In this document: positions 40,618 through 49,021 of the stretch, piece by piece
Position numbering within the stretch: position 1 is the stretch's first letter
How the letters are laid out: each line of letters begins with the position of its first letter
Origin: an uncultured Phycisphaerales bacterium
Lineage (GTDB): Bacteria; Planctomycetota; Phycisphaerae; WQYP01
Length of the DNA: 64,000 nt
Assembly (NCBI GenBank): GCA_903845195.1
Contig: CAIMWO010000040.1
Location: forward strand, 93,478 to 157,477
Direction of reading: 5' to 3'
Notes under the pieces: generated by a model
What the model was told of the DNA's origin: nothing
Database searches by the model: none
Seen by the model: the letters and a program-made list of their open reading frames with translations, nothing else
Program-made: the position numbers and the translations under genes

Positions 40618-41226
40618 ATGCTGGCACGCCACACTCCATTCATCGTTCTGGCCGCCGCCCTGTTGCTGACCGCCGGTCTGGTGCGCATCGCTGCCGCGGA
40701 CAATACTTCTGCACCGCCCCCGACGCGCCTGGCGACCATCAACATCGTCCACGTCTTCGATGCGCTCAATGAAAAAGTCGCCGGGGACAGCGAAATCGAG
40801 CAACTCAACAAGGATCTGACCGACCAGCGGCGGAAGATCGAAGAGTCCATCGAAAAAATCAAAGGTGAAATGAAGGATTACAAAGCGGAATCCCCGGAAT
40901 TCAAAGACGCTTCCGAGCGGCTGCTCAAGAAGGGCATGGAAGTTGAAACCTTTGCCCGGTTCCAGCAGCAGAAACTGCTCCTCGAACGCCGTATCAAGAC
41001 GGCTTCACTCTATCGCCGCATCAATGCCGCCGTCGAGCAGTATTCCAAGGCCAACGGCATCGCCCTCGTCCTTGTCACCGATGACGCCGACATCGCCGGC
41101 GCTCGCACCACCGAAGAACTCCTTTCCCGCATCACGATTCGCAAGGTGATCTACGCCCACGAATCGCTCGATATTTCCGACAAGATCATCGAGAAGATGA
41201 ACACCGAATATAAGCTGCCCAAGTAA
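40618..41226 (+). CDS. skp: Skp/OmpH-family periplasmic chaperone
   Basis: This is a 202-residue exported protein. The signal peptide is FIVLAAALLLTAGLVRIAAA. RLATINIVHVFDALNEKVAG matches the OmpH opening strand; a long charged coiled coil (about 55-130) forms the tentacles; NAAVEQYSKANGIALVLVTD closes the body domain. It lies directly after bamA, as usual, and before a strong terminator. It holds unfolded outer-membrane proteins in the periplasm for BamA. Confidence 0.92.
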   Translation: MLARHTPFIVLAAALLLTAGLVRIAAADNTSAPPPTRLATINIVHVFDALNEKVAGDSEIEQLNKDLTDQRRKIEESIEKIKGEMKDYKAESPEFKDASERLLKKGMEVETFARFQQQKLLLERRIKTASLYRRINAAVEQYSKANGIALVLVTDDADIAGARTTEELLSRITIRKVIYAHESLDISDKIIEKMNTEYKLPK

Positions 41227-41249
41227 TCGCAAATGCGTTGACCCTTCGA

Positions 41250-41283
41250 CCGCGGCGGTCTTTGAGACCGCCGCGGCTTTTTT
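41250..41283 (+). terminator. Intrinsic terminator after skp
   Basis: A perfect 12-base-pair stem (41250-41261 with 41265-41276) has a TTG loop and is followed by CTTTTTT. It ends the bamA-skp transcript; the lpx genes downstream need their own promoter. Confidence 0.93.
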
Positions 41284-41395
41284 CATACCCACGAACGTCC
41301 GATCGCCCTCCGCCGCCCCGTCCGCTGGTGGACCACCCTTAGTATTTCCTGCATAATGTGCGACTCGATTGCTATCACATGGAGCTTCCACGCAC

Positions 41396-42715
41396 GTGAG
41401 TGTCACACATCCCCAGAAAACGATCGCCCGGGAGGGTTCCATCTCCGGACGCGGTCTGTTTACGGGTGCCCAGACAACCCTGAAATTCAAACCCGCTCCC
41501 GTAGGGCATGGGGTCGTCTTCGTGCGTACGGATCTGGCCCGGCCGGTACGCATCCCGGCCTTGGTGCAGCACGTGACCAAGCGCACCCGCCGCACCGCCA
41601 TCAAAAGTGGCGCGGATGCCATCGAAACCATCGAACACTGTATGGCCGCCGTCGCCGGACTCGGTATCGACAATGTCGAAATCGAGATCGATGGCGGCGA
41701 AGTGCCCGGTGTCGACGGCTCCTGCCTGCCGTTCGTCGAGACGCTCCAAAACGCCGGCATCGTAGACCAGCCCGCGGACAAGCAATTCCTGACCATTACC
41801 GACCCCGTTGAAGTGCGCGACGGTTCCGCCACCCTGATCGCCGCACCCCCCAACGCCGACGAATTTCAGATCCTCTACGACCTCGATTACGGCAACGTCG
41901 AACCGATCAAACAGCAACTGCTTTCCTATACCCTCAACCCGGATTTCCCGCTGCAAATCGCCCCGGCTCGCACTTTCGTCACCAAACACGAGGCGGAAAT
42001 GCTCCGCGCCCGCGGCCTCGGCACGCACCTCCAGCCCGGCGACGTGCTCGTGCTCGACACGACCGGACCCATCGGCACCGAATACCGCTTTCCCAACGAA
42101 TGCGTCCGCCACAAAGTGCTCGACCTTATCGGCGATCTCTACCTGCTGGGCTGCCCCATCCGCGGACGCATCGTGGCCTGCAAATCGGGACATTCGCTCA
42201 ATCACGCACTGGTGCGCCGGCTAGGACAGATGCTTCAGGCACAGCGCCGCGCCAAGCTGGCCCTCGGCGAACCGGTCATGGACATCCGCCGCATCACGCG
42301 GCTCATGCCCCACCGCTATCCGATGCTGCTGGTCGATCGCGTCATCGAAATGGACGGCGACCGGCGGGCCCTGGGCGTCAAGAATGTCACGATGAACGAA
42401 CCATTCTTCCAAGGGCACTATCCGGGCACCCCGGTGATGCCTGGCGTGTTGGTCGTCGAAGCCCTGGCCCAACTTTCGGGGCTGCTCCTTTCCCGCAAGC
42501 TGGAGCACACCGGAAAAATCCCCATGCTCCTGAGCCTGGACAAAGTGAAGCTGCGCCGGCCGGTCGTGCCTGGCGACCAGTTGATCCTCGAATCCGAAAA
42601 CATTCGCGTGAAGGCCCGCACCGGCCATGTGAAATGCCGGGCATACGTGGGCGACCAGATCGCCGCCGAAGCCGAGATCAAGTTCATGCTCGTGGACAGT
42701 GAGCTTGGACAATGA
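41396..42715 (+). CDS. lpxC/fabZ: LpxC-FabZ fusion: UDP-3-O-acyl-GlcNAc deacetylase / 3-hydroxyacyl-ACP dehydratase
   Basis: This is a 439-residue two-domain enzyme. Residues about 1-285 are LpxC: TIAREGSISGRGLFTGAQT, the zinc motif ETIEHCMAAVAGL (HxMAA), CVRHKVLDLIGDLYLLG (second zinc His and Asp) and ACKSGHSLNHAL (catalytic His). Residues about 290-439 are FabZ: DIRRITRLMPHRYPMLLVDR, NEPFFQGHYPGTPVMPGVLV (catalytic His) and EALAQLSG (catalytic Glu). The first domain commits to lipid A synthesis; the second makes fatty acids that supply it. I chose the GTG at 41396 with GGAG 11 bases upstream; a TTG at 41369 is possible. The stop overlaps the lpxA start. Confidence 0.95.
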   Translation: MSVTHPQKTIAREGSISGRGLFTGAQTTLKFKPAPVGHGVVFVRTDLARPVRIPALVQHVTKRTRRTAIKSGADAIETIEHCMAAVAGLGIDNVEIEIDGGEVPGVDGSCLPFVETLQNAGIVDQPADKQFLTITDPVEVRDGSATLIAAPPNADEFQILYDLDYGNVEPIKQQLLSYTLNPDFPLQIAPARTFVTKHEAEMLRARGLGTHLQPGDVLVLDTTGPIGTEYRFPNECVRHKVLDLIGDLYLLGCPIRGRIVACKSGHSLNHALVRRLGQMLQAQRRAKLALGEPVMDIRRITRLMPHRYPMLLVDRVIEMDGDRRALGVKNVTMNEPFFQGHYPGTPVMPGVLVVEALAQLSGLLLSRKLEHTGKIPMLLSLDKVKLRRPVVPGDQLILESENIRVKARTGHVKCRAYVGDQIAAEAEIKFMLVDSELGQ

Positions 42716-43611
42716 CCTCTTCACATATTGAAACTGGAAACCCCAAACCGGAAACTCCTCACATGCCTCAGATCCATCCTACTGCCGTCGTCGAAACGGG
42801 CGCCCAACTGGCTCCGGATGTCGTCGTCGGCGCGTTTGCCTATGTCGGCCCGCACGTCGTGCTCGGTGAGGGCTGCATCCTCCACCACCATGCCTCGATC
42901 GAAGGGTACACCACCATCGGCGATCACAACGAATTCTTCCCCAACTGTGTGATCGGCGGAGTGTCGCAAGACCTCAAATATCGCGGCGGCAACTGCCGCG
43001 TCATCATCGGCCATCACAATAAATTCCGCGAAGCCACCACCGTTCACATCGGCACCGAAGACGGCGGCGGATATACCCGCGTCGGCGACCACAATCTCTT
43101 CATGATAGGCGCCCACATCGCCCATGACTGCGAAGTCGGATCGCAGTGCATCTTCGCCAATAACGTCCTGCTTGCCGGGCATGTCGTCGTCGAGGACTAC
43201 GTCATCATCTCCGGCGCCGTCGCCGTCACCCACTTCGTCACGATCGGTCAGCATGCCTTCATCGGCGGCATCTCCGGCGTGCAGAAGGATATCCCCCCGT
43301 TCATGATCGCCAACGGCCATCCGGCGGCGGTTCGCGGCGTCAATCGTAACGGCTTGAGACGCCGCGGATTCAACGAACAACAACTCGAAGCCCTCAAAAC
43401 CGCCTACAAACTGCTCTTCTCCGACACTACCCCGCTGACCACCCAAACCGCCGAACTCCAGCGGCTTTATCCCGAGAGCAAGGAAATTTCCACCATCCTC
43501 ACGTTCCTCGATCATGTCGCGCTGGGTAAATTCGGCCGCTACCGTGAAGCCCTTCGGGGAAAAAATGCCTGGACGGAAGACGATGAACAGCAGGAGCCGA
43601 CAGGAAAATAG
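42712..43611 (+). CDS. lpxA: LpxA acyl-ACP--UDP-N-acetylglucosamine O-acyltransferase
   Basis: This is a 299-residue left-handed parallel beta-helix enzyme built from hexapeptide repeats: IHPTAVVETGAQLAPDVVVG, FAYVGPHVVLGEGC, GVSQDLKYRGGNC (conserved SQDLKY), FREATTVHIGTEDGGGYTRV, DHNLFMIGAHIAHDCEVG (catalytic His region) and ANNVLLAGHVVVEDYVIISG. The C-terminal helical domain (NRNGLRRRGFNEQQLEALKT) is typical. The first ATG (42712) overlaps the fusion gene stop (ATGA); the fold itself starts at the Met encoded at 42763. It acylates UDP-GlcNAc (or the diamino analogue) in the first step of lipid A synthesis. Confidence 0.96.
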   Translation: MTSSHIETGNPKPETPHMPQIHPTAVVETGAQLAPDVVVGAFAYVGPHVVLGEGCILHHHASIEGYTTIGDHNEFFPNCVIGGVSQDLKYRGGNCRVIIGHHNKFREATTVHIGTEDGGGYTRVGDHNLFMIGAHIAHDCEVGSQCIFANNVLLAGHVVVEDYVIISGAVAVTHFVTIGQHAFIGGISGVQKDIPPFMIANGHPAAVRGVNRNGLRRRGFNEQQLEALKTAYKLLFSDTTPLTTQTAELQRLYPESKEISTILTFLDHVALGKFGRYREALRGKNAWTEDDEQQEPTGK

Positions 43612-43661
43612 GCGCGCGTACTTCGAGATGTGCAGGCCACACCGTCCTTTTGGGGAAAACC

Positions 43662-44702
43662 ATGACCACGACCACTGAGACGATCCCCGCGGCAGTGGTC
43701 GGCGTCGGCCGAATGGGTCAGCATCACGCCCGCAATTACGCGGCTATCCCTGGATTTCAACTCGTTGCGGTCGTCGATCAAAATCCGGAAGCAGCCAAGA
43801 CCGCCGCCGAAAAATTCCACTGTCGGGCCTTCTCCTGCGTGGAGGAATTGCTTGCCGCCAGCCTCGGCGTCAAAGCCGCCTCCGTCGCCGTGCCGACCAT
43901 CTTCCATCGCGCCGCAGCCGAGAAACTCCTTCCCGCCGGCGTCGATGTCCTCATCGAGAAACCCCTCGCGCCCAGCGTCGCCGATGCCCAGGCCATTGTC
44001 GATCTCGCTCGCCTGCATCATCGGATCCTGACCGTCGGCCATACCGAGCGGTTCAACCCAGCATATCGAGCCCTGAAAAAATACGATCTGCGCCCGAAGT
44101 TCATTGAAGTCCAACGCATCTCCCCCATGACCTTCCGCTCCATTGATGTCGGCGTCGTGCTGGACATGATGATTCATGATCTGGATCTGGTGAACAATCT
44201 CGTCCGCTCGCCCGTCGTGGACGTTCGGGCGGTTGGCGTCGCGGTCGTCTCCGGCAAGGAGGACATCGCCAACGCCCGGCTCACCTTCGCCAACGGGTGC
44301 GTAGCCAACCTCACGGCTTCGCGGCTGGCCCTGCGGACCGAGCGCAAAATGCGGCTCTTCTCGCCGAACGCCTACCTGACCATCGATTACCAGAAAAAAG
44401 CCGGCGCGGTGATCACCAAGACCGCCAACGAAAAGGAACTGCAGCGCGTCCGCCAGGAGATCAAGGAAGGTCGCATCACTGATCTGATGCAGCTCAATTA
44501 TCCCGAACTGGTCAAATATGAGGATTTGCAGATTGTCGACACCGAACCGGTGCGGGCCGAACTCGAATCTTTCCTGCAGGCGATTCTCACCCGGGGCGTT
44601 CCGGAAGTGACCGGCGAGGACGGCCTGGTCGCCGTCGACATCGCCGCGAAGATTTCTGCCTCGATCACCGAAAATCACTGGGGCGACGTGGCGCTTCCCT
44701 AA
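43662..44702 (+). CDS. Gfo/Idh/MocA-family dehydrogenase in the lipid A operon
   Basis: This is a 346-residue NAD(P)-dependent sugar dehydrogenase. The Rossmann fold is AAVVGVGRMGQHHARNYAAI, the family motif is VDVLIEKPLAPSVADAQAIV (EKPL) and the active-site region is GHTERFNPAYRAL, then VLDMMIHDLDLVNNLV (HDxD). A similar gene next to lpxA in other bacteria encodes GnnA, which oxidises UDP-GlcNAc at C3 so that a transaminase (GnnB) can make a 2,3-diamino sugar. No gnnB-like gene is in the window, so this role is inference from position. The ATG at 43662 has GGGGAA upstream. Confidence 0.85.
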   Translation: MTTTTETIPAAVVGVGRMGQHHARNYAAIPGFQLVAVVDQNPEAAKTAAEKFHCRAFSCVEELLAASLGVKAASVAVPTIFHRAAAEKLLPAGVDVLIEKPLAPSVADAQAIVDLARLHHRILTVGHTERFNPAYRALKKYDLRPKFIEVQRISPMTFRSIDVGVVLDMMIHDLDLVNNLVRSPVVDVRAVGVAVVSGKEDIANARLTFANGCVANLTASRLALRTERKMRLFSPNAYLTIDYQKKAGAVITKTANEKELQRVRQEIKEGRITDLMQLNYPELVKYEDLQIVDTEPVRAELESFLQAILTRGVPEVTGEDGLVAVDIAAKISASITENHWGDVALP

Positions 44703-45198
44703 GTAGCTTCAGAGCCGTGCGGCTCTGCCGCCGGCCCCGTTAGCTCACATTTCCAGGTTTGTTTCCCAACCACGCCCCAATCCCCAACCCCACGGGTTTC
44801 TGGATTCAAAAAGGTCTATCAGCGCGCCATGGCAGGAGAGCCATCAACACTTCCGCCGGCGGCCATCCGTGGCGATCCCGCCGAAGCGATCAGGAGCAAT
44901 ACGAAAATGATCACAAGTAGATGAGCCCAGCGCACTTTGCACCCTCTTGTTGGTCGAACCGATTACCGGCCGTGCATTGGCCATGAAGGTCTCAAGTGAT
45001 ATCGGGTGATTTGCGCGGGAAGTATTCAATAGGTGGTGCAATTTCGTTAAAGTGTATAAAATCGTGATCGCCTGCGGCTTGTACGATCGCCCGCGTTCGG
45101 ATAAATTACCCGATTCCCCGCCCGCGGGTGACCCGGAGGTCCCCGCGCACCGCATGAAGCGTCTTGGCGGAAGCAGGCACAAGTAAAGAGGTTTTCCG
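44703..45198. other. Intergenic region upstream of rpsP
   Basis: This 496-base region has a hairpin without T-run at 44710-44727 (CAGAGCC GTGC GGCTCTG) just after the dehydrogenase stop, a possible tiny minus-strand ORF (44819-44935), and an extended -10-like element TGTATAAAAT at 45053-45062 facing rpsP. The longest minus-strand open frame (44844-45233) has no protein-like features. Confidence 0.4.
44819..44935 (-). CDS. Possible 38-residue single-helix membrane peptide
   Basis: A GTG at 44935 preceded by AAGAGGG (6 bases away) opens a 38-residue frame: MRWAHLLVIIFVLLLIASAG, then a Pro/Ala/Gly-rich tail, ending TGA. It looks like a signal peptide or single membrane helix. No homologue is recognised. 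Confidence 0.25.
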   Translation of the reverse strand: MRWAHLLVIIFVLLLIASAGSPRMAAGGSVDGSPAMAR

Positions 45199-45477
45199 GT
45201 GGTCAAGCTTCGTCTCAAGCGGTTCGGTCGCAAAAATCACGCCTTCTGGCGCATCAATGCCGTCGATTCCCGTTCGCCCCGCGATGGCAAGGTGATCGAA
45301 GAGCTCGGATTTTACGATCCGGTCAATCAGGATGTGGCCAAGCAGGTGGTTGTGAACAAGGTGCGTGTCGAGCACTGGCTCAAGGCCGGCGCCCAGCCGT
45401 CGGACACCGTCGCCACGCTGCTGCGCCGCGCCGTCGATAGCGGTGCAGCCGCCATTGCTGCTCCCGCAAATGCCTGA
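45199..45477 (+). CDS. rpsP: 30S ribosomal protein S16
   Basis: This is a 92-residue protein with the S16 pattern: VKLRLKRFGRKNHAFWRINA, VDSRSPRDGKVIEELGFYDP, then VRVEHWLKAGAQPSDTVATL. The start is GTG at 45199. It heads the ribosomal cluster rpsP-trmD-rplS and binds 16S rRNA early in 30S assembly. The spacing to trmD is 82 bases, with no rimM in between. Confidence 0.96.
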   Translation: MVKLRLKRFGRKNHAFWRINAVDSRSPRDGKVIEELGFYDPVNQDVAKQVVVNKVRVEHWLKAGAQPSDTVATLLRRAVDSGAAAIAAPANA

Positions 45478-45559
45478 GGGAGACGCAGGACGCACGTAGC
45501 GCAGCAAGAAACGTGACCCCGGTTTCCTTCTTGCTTCCCTACTCTTGCTTCTGGTCACC

Positions 45560-46252
45560 ATGCGTATTGACCTGCTGACGCTTTTTCCCGAGATGTTTAC
45601 CGGGGTGCTGGGTTCCAGCATCCTCAAGCGGGCACAAGATAAAGGCCTGGTGCGATATTTTCTGCATCAGCTCCGCGATTACACCAAGGATCCGCATCGA
45701 AAAGTGGATGATCGCCCCTTCGGCGGCGGGCCCGGAATGGTCCTGATGTGCCAGCCGATGTTCGACGCCATCGCCACGATCGAATCCATGGACCCCCTGC
45801 GGGCCACCCGCGTGATCCTCTGCCCCACCGGCGAGAAGCTCACGCAAAAGGTGGCCGAGGAATTGAGCGAACACCAGCGACTGCTGCTGATCGCGGGGCA
45901 TTACGAAGGCTTTGACGAGCGGATCAAGACGATCCTGCAACCGCGGGAAATCAGCATCGGTGACTACGTGCTCTCCGGCGGCGAACTGCCCGCGATGGTC
46001 CTGCTCGATGCGATTGTCAGACTCGTCCCCGGCGTACTGGGCGATGAACTCTCGAATCACGGTGAATCGTTCGGCGAAGCTGATCCGACGATCCAAGGCG
46101 GACTGGAATATCCGCACTACACCCGCCCCCGCGAATACATGGGGATGAGTGTTCCAGAGATCCTGCTCTCCGGCGATCACGCGGCGATCGAAGCCTGGCG
46201 ACGCGAACAGTCGAAACAACGGACTGCCCAGCGGCGTCCGGATTTACTTTAG
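45560..46252 (+). CDS. trmD: tRNA (guanine-N1)-methyltransferase TrmD
   Basis: This is a 230-residue SPOUT methyltransferase: MRIDLLTLFPEMF, then DYTKDPHRKVDDRPFGGGPG, the cofactor knot region LLLIAGHYEGFDERI, ISIGDYVLSGGELPAMVLLD, and GLEYPHYTRPREYMGMSVPE, LLSGDHAAIEAWRREQS. It methylates G37 of tRNAs next to the anticodon, which prevents frameshifts. The ATG at 45560 is used; a TTG at 45545 is in frame but less likely. The usual rimM neighbour is missing. Confidence 0.97.
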   Translation: MRIDLLTLFPEMFTGVLGSSILKRAQDKGLVRYFLHQLRDYTKDPHRKVDDRPFGGGPGMVLMCQPMFDAIATIESMDPLRATRVILCPTGEKLTQKVAEELSEHQRLLLIAGHYEGFDERIKTILQPREISIGDYVLSGGELPAMVLLDAIVRLVPGVLGDELSNHGESFGEADPTIQGGLEYPHYTRPREYMGMSVPEILLSGDHAAIEAWRREQSKQRTAQRRPDLL

Positions 46253-46368
46253 GATGCCCGCGACGGGTTCAATGGACGGTCGATGAATTGGGGTAACGTC
46301 TGCCCCATCTCCCGCTCCCCCGATTGCAGGCTTCCCCTCACGGGCCAAAAGCCCAAGGAGATAGACGC

Positions 46369-46812
46369 ATGTCCAAGAATGCTCTCATGGCTCATGTCGA
46401 GGCCAAGCACATCAAGGCGAATCCGCCGCAGTTTGACGTCGGCGATATCGTTGACGTCCACCAGCGCATTGTCGAAGGCGACAAGGAACGTATCCAGATC
46501 TTCTCCGGCACGGTCATCATGGTGAAGGGCGACGGCATCAACACCAACTTCACCGTCCGCCGCATCGTCAACAATGAAGGCGTCGAGCGTATCTTCCCGC
46601 TCCACTCGCCCAAGATCGAAAAACTCGAAGTCAAACGCAAGAGCCGCGTCCGTCGCGCCAAGCTCTACTACCTCCGCGAGCGCACCGGCAAGGCCACCCG
46701 TCTGAAGGAAGGCGATCCGATCGTCGTCGGCGAGCAGACGCAGGCGCCGGCCGCCCCTGCAACTCCCGCCGCACCCGTGGCCGAGACCAAGCCGGCGGAA
46801 GGAACCAAGTAA
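46369..46812 (+). CDS. rplS: 50S ribosomal protein L19
   Basis: This is a 147-residue protein with the L19 core: PQFDVGDIVDVHQRIVEGDK, ERIQIFSGTVIMVKGDGINT, NFTVRRIVNNEGVERIFPLH, then RKSRVRRAKLYYLRERTGKA. A C-terminal Ala/Pro-rich extension of about 25 residues is unusual for L19. The ATG at 46369 has AAGGAG 9 bases upstream. A strong terminator follows the stop by 25 bases, ending the cluster. Confidence 0.97.
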   Translation: MSKNALMAHVEAKHIKANPPQFDVGDIVDVHQRIVEGDKERIQIFSGTVIMVKGDGINTNFTVRRIVNNEGVERIFPLHSPKIEKLEVKRKSRVRRAKLYYLRERTGKATRLKEGDPIVVGEQTQAPAAPATPAAPVAETKPAEGTK

Positions 46813-46837
46813 GAGCACATCTGCTGCAAAATCAGGA

Positions 46838-46868
46838 AAGGCCCGGGCCATTGGCTCGGGCCTTTTTT
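46838..46868. terminator. Intrinsic terminator after rplS
   Basis: A 12-base-pair stem with one G-T pair (46838-46849 with 46853-46864) has an ATT loop and is followed by a T-run. It sits between convergent rplS and the histidine kinase; A residues on the left side give it some reverse activity. Confidence 0.92.
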
Positions 46869-46905
46869 ATGATCGCGCGTTGTTTCATCGCGGTATTGGT
46901 GCAGC

Positions 46906-48879
46906 TTATTTTGTCAGAAATCTGACCAGCGTGGGAATAAAGGTCTGCGTGTCGATGGGTTTGGCCAGCACCGCATCGAAGCCCGCCTCCTTCCAGGGAT
47001 TCTCGTCCTGATGCGCGGCATGTGCGGTCAGGGCCAGGAGCGGCCCCGCATAACCCTCCTGACGCAGCAAGCGGGCGCATTGCGGCCCGTCGATGTCCGG
47101 CATGTTGATGTCCAGAATTACCAGCTGCATGGGTTGATTTCCGGTCGCGGCGCGGCGCATCGCCTCCAGCGCCTGCGGGCCGTTGGCCACTGCCGTCACA
47201 TCGGCACCCGCCCGGCGCAGATATTCCTGCACCAGGTTCCGCACATTCGTGTTGTCCTCCGCCAGCAGAATCCGCGCCGCCAGTTGCGGGCGGTCGCCGT
47301 CGGCAGGGGGCGTCGTCTGTACCGGCAAGGCCAGCGTAAACGTACTTCCCTGCCCCACCACGCTGGTGACCGAAATCCAGCCGCCGAGTTTCTCGGCCAG
47401 TTGTCGGCAGATCGGAAGGCCCAGTCCGCTGCCGTCGTAGCGGCGGTTGTTGCTTTGCTCCACTTGGTAGAACGGCTGGAAAATGTGCGACAGTTGATCC
47501 GCCGGAATGCCGATCCCCGTATCTGTCACTGCGATCTGAAAGACGGGAATCGCCATGTGGGGCGCCGGTACCGTGGTATTGCAGGCAGTGATGGTGACCG
47601 ACCCCGTGGTGGTGAATTTAAGCGCGTTGCTGAGCAGGTTCAGCAGGATCTGGCGGACGCGGGCGCTGTCTGTGTAAAGCGTCGCGGGTATGCGTTCTTC
47701 GACGACCACGTTCAACGCCAGTCCTTTTTCGGTCGCGCGCGGCCGCAACTGGTCCACGACCGAGGCAATCAGTTCCCGCGGCGCGATCTCGCCAAAGACC
47801 AGGTTCAGCTTGCCCGCTTCGATGCGGGACACGTCCAGCAGATCGTCGATCAGCGTCAGGAGTTGCGCGGCGCTTTGCTGGAGCACCTGGAGATAAGTAT
47901 TTCGCCGCTGGGGAGAAAGCTGGTCATCCTGCAGCAGATCGGCAAAACCCAGAATGCTGGTCAGAGGCGTGCGCAGTTCGTGGGTGGTCTTGGCGACGAA
48001 CAGGCTCTTGGCACTGTTGGCGTCGTCGGCGATCTGCTTGGCGTGGCGCAACTGCTCCTCGACCAGTTGACGCTCGTGGATTTCCATCTGGAGTTTGACG
48101 TTCGCCTGCAACAGGTCATCGGTTCGCTGGATGACCCGGTGTTCCAGTTCGAGCCGGTATTGTTCCAGGGAACGCTGGGCCTGAAGACGCTGCGTCACGT
48201 CCATGGCCACCACCAGCCGCCTGCGCTGCCCGTTGAACGTAATGGGATGGCCGGAAATTTCCACATCGATGCGCGTGCCATCTTTTTTTAAGTGCGTCCA
48301 GATTCCGGTGGTGGAAAATCTGTCGCGAATTTCGTCAATATGCTCGCGCAGCTTGGGAACGTCTTTGGGAGGACGAATGTCGCTGATACGGAGTTTGAGA
48401 AACTCCGCGCGCGAATAGCCGTACTTGGCGACCGCCGCGTCGTTGACGGCACCGATGCGCAGGTCATCCGGATCGTAGACCCACATCGGCAGAGGATTGT
48501 TGTCGAAGAGCACCTGGTATTCGGCGGCGGTACGGGCGATTTCCTCCTGGGTCATCAGTTCGGCGCGCTGCACCGAGTGGATGTAGGAACGGATAAGCAG
48601 GAACAACATCGCCGCGGTGACCAGGACAAAGCCCCACCCCTTGTAAGTTGATCCCACCAGCACACGATGGCGCACGACCGTTTCACGAATGCTCGGAGGA
48701 ATCGCCGAATCGGTAAAATAATCGACCAGATAATCGAGCGAATAATCAGAGACGGCAATCCATACGGACGCCACAAAAAGATAGATGAGGCCGATGCGCA
48801 GCGCAATCCGCCGAGAGCTGCGGCGCTGCTCCGCATCCAGCACCGGTGCAGGATGTGATGTCGCGTTGTGGACCGCCAT
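46906..48879 (-). CDS. Hybrid histidine kinase with PAS and receiver domains
   Basis: This is a 657-residue membrane sensor. Two transmembrane helices (about 25-45, IALRIGLIYLFVASVWIAV; about 83-102, GWGFVLVTAAMLFLLIRSYI) bracket a short periplasmic loop of about 37 residues. A PAS domain follows (YQVLFDNNPLPMWVYDPDDL), then a coiled coil, HisKA with the phosphorylated His in KTTHELRTPLTSILGFADLL, HATPase_c (NLLSNALKFTTTG, VTDTGIGIPADQL, GSGLGLPICRQL), and a C-terminal receiver with the acceptor Asp in VILDINMPDIDG and Lys in LAKPID. There is no separate DNA-binding partner nearby, so the output is unknown. The ATG at 48879 has GGGAG upstream. Confidence 0.95.
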   Translation of the reverse strand: MAVHNATSHPAPVLDAEQRRSSRRIALRIGLIYLFVASVWIAVSDYSLDYLVDYFTDSAIPPSIRETVVRHRVLVGSTYKGWGFVLVTAAMLFLLIRSYIHSVQRAELMTQEEIARTAAEYQVLFDNNPLPMWVYDPDDLRIGAVNDAAVAKYGYSRAEFLKLRISDIRPPKDVPKLREHIDEIRDRFSTTGIWTHLKKDGTRIDVEISGHPITFNGQRRRLVVAMDVTQRLQAQRSLEQYRLELEHRVIQRTDDLLQANVKLQMEIHERQLVEEQLRHAKQIADDANSAKSLFVAKTTHELRTPLTSILGFADLLQDDQLSPQRRNTYLQVLQQSAAQLLTLIDDLLDVSRIEAGKLNLVFGEIAPRELIASVVDQLRPRATEKGLALNVVVEERIPATLYTDSARVRQILLNLLSNALKFTTTGSVTITACNTTVPAPHMAIPVFQIAVTDTGIGIPADQLSHIFQPFYQVEQSNNRRYDGSGLGLPICRQLAEKLGGWISVTSVVGQGSTFTLALPVQTTPPADGDRPQLAARILLAEDNTNVRNLVQEYLRRAGADVTAVANGPQALEAMRRAATGNQPMQLVILDINMPDIDGPQCARLLRQEGYAGPLLALTAHAAHQDENPWKEAGFDAVLAKPIDTQTFIPTLVRFLTK

Positions 48880-49021
48880 GGAACTCCCTTGCAGTGTCTG
48901 CACGTGCGATGCGCAGGAACCTGGTGAAGGCAAAACGCGTGATTATTGGAAGAGGTCGAGAACTGATGACCCTCATGGGGCACTATACCGGCCTACTGCT
49001 GTGCAATACAATCCTTTGATC

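Noticed and set aside
38371..40803. 810-residue minus-strand frame opposite bamA
   Set aside because: Antisense shadow rich in Asp/Val/Ala without motifs; bamA is complete on the plus strand.
44844..45233. 129-residue minus-strand frame upstream of rpsP
   Set aside because: No domain or signal, overlaps the rpsP start and the promoter-like element.
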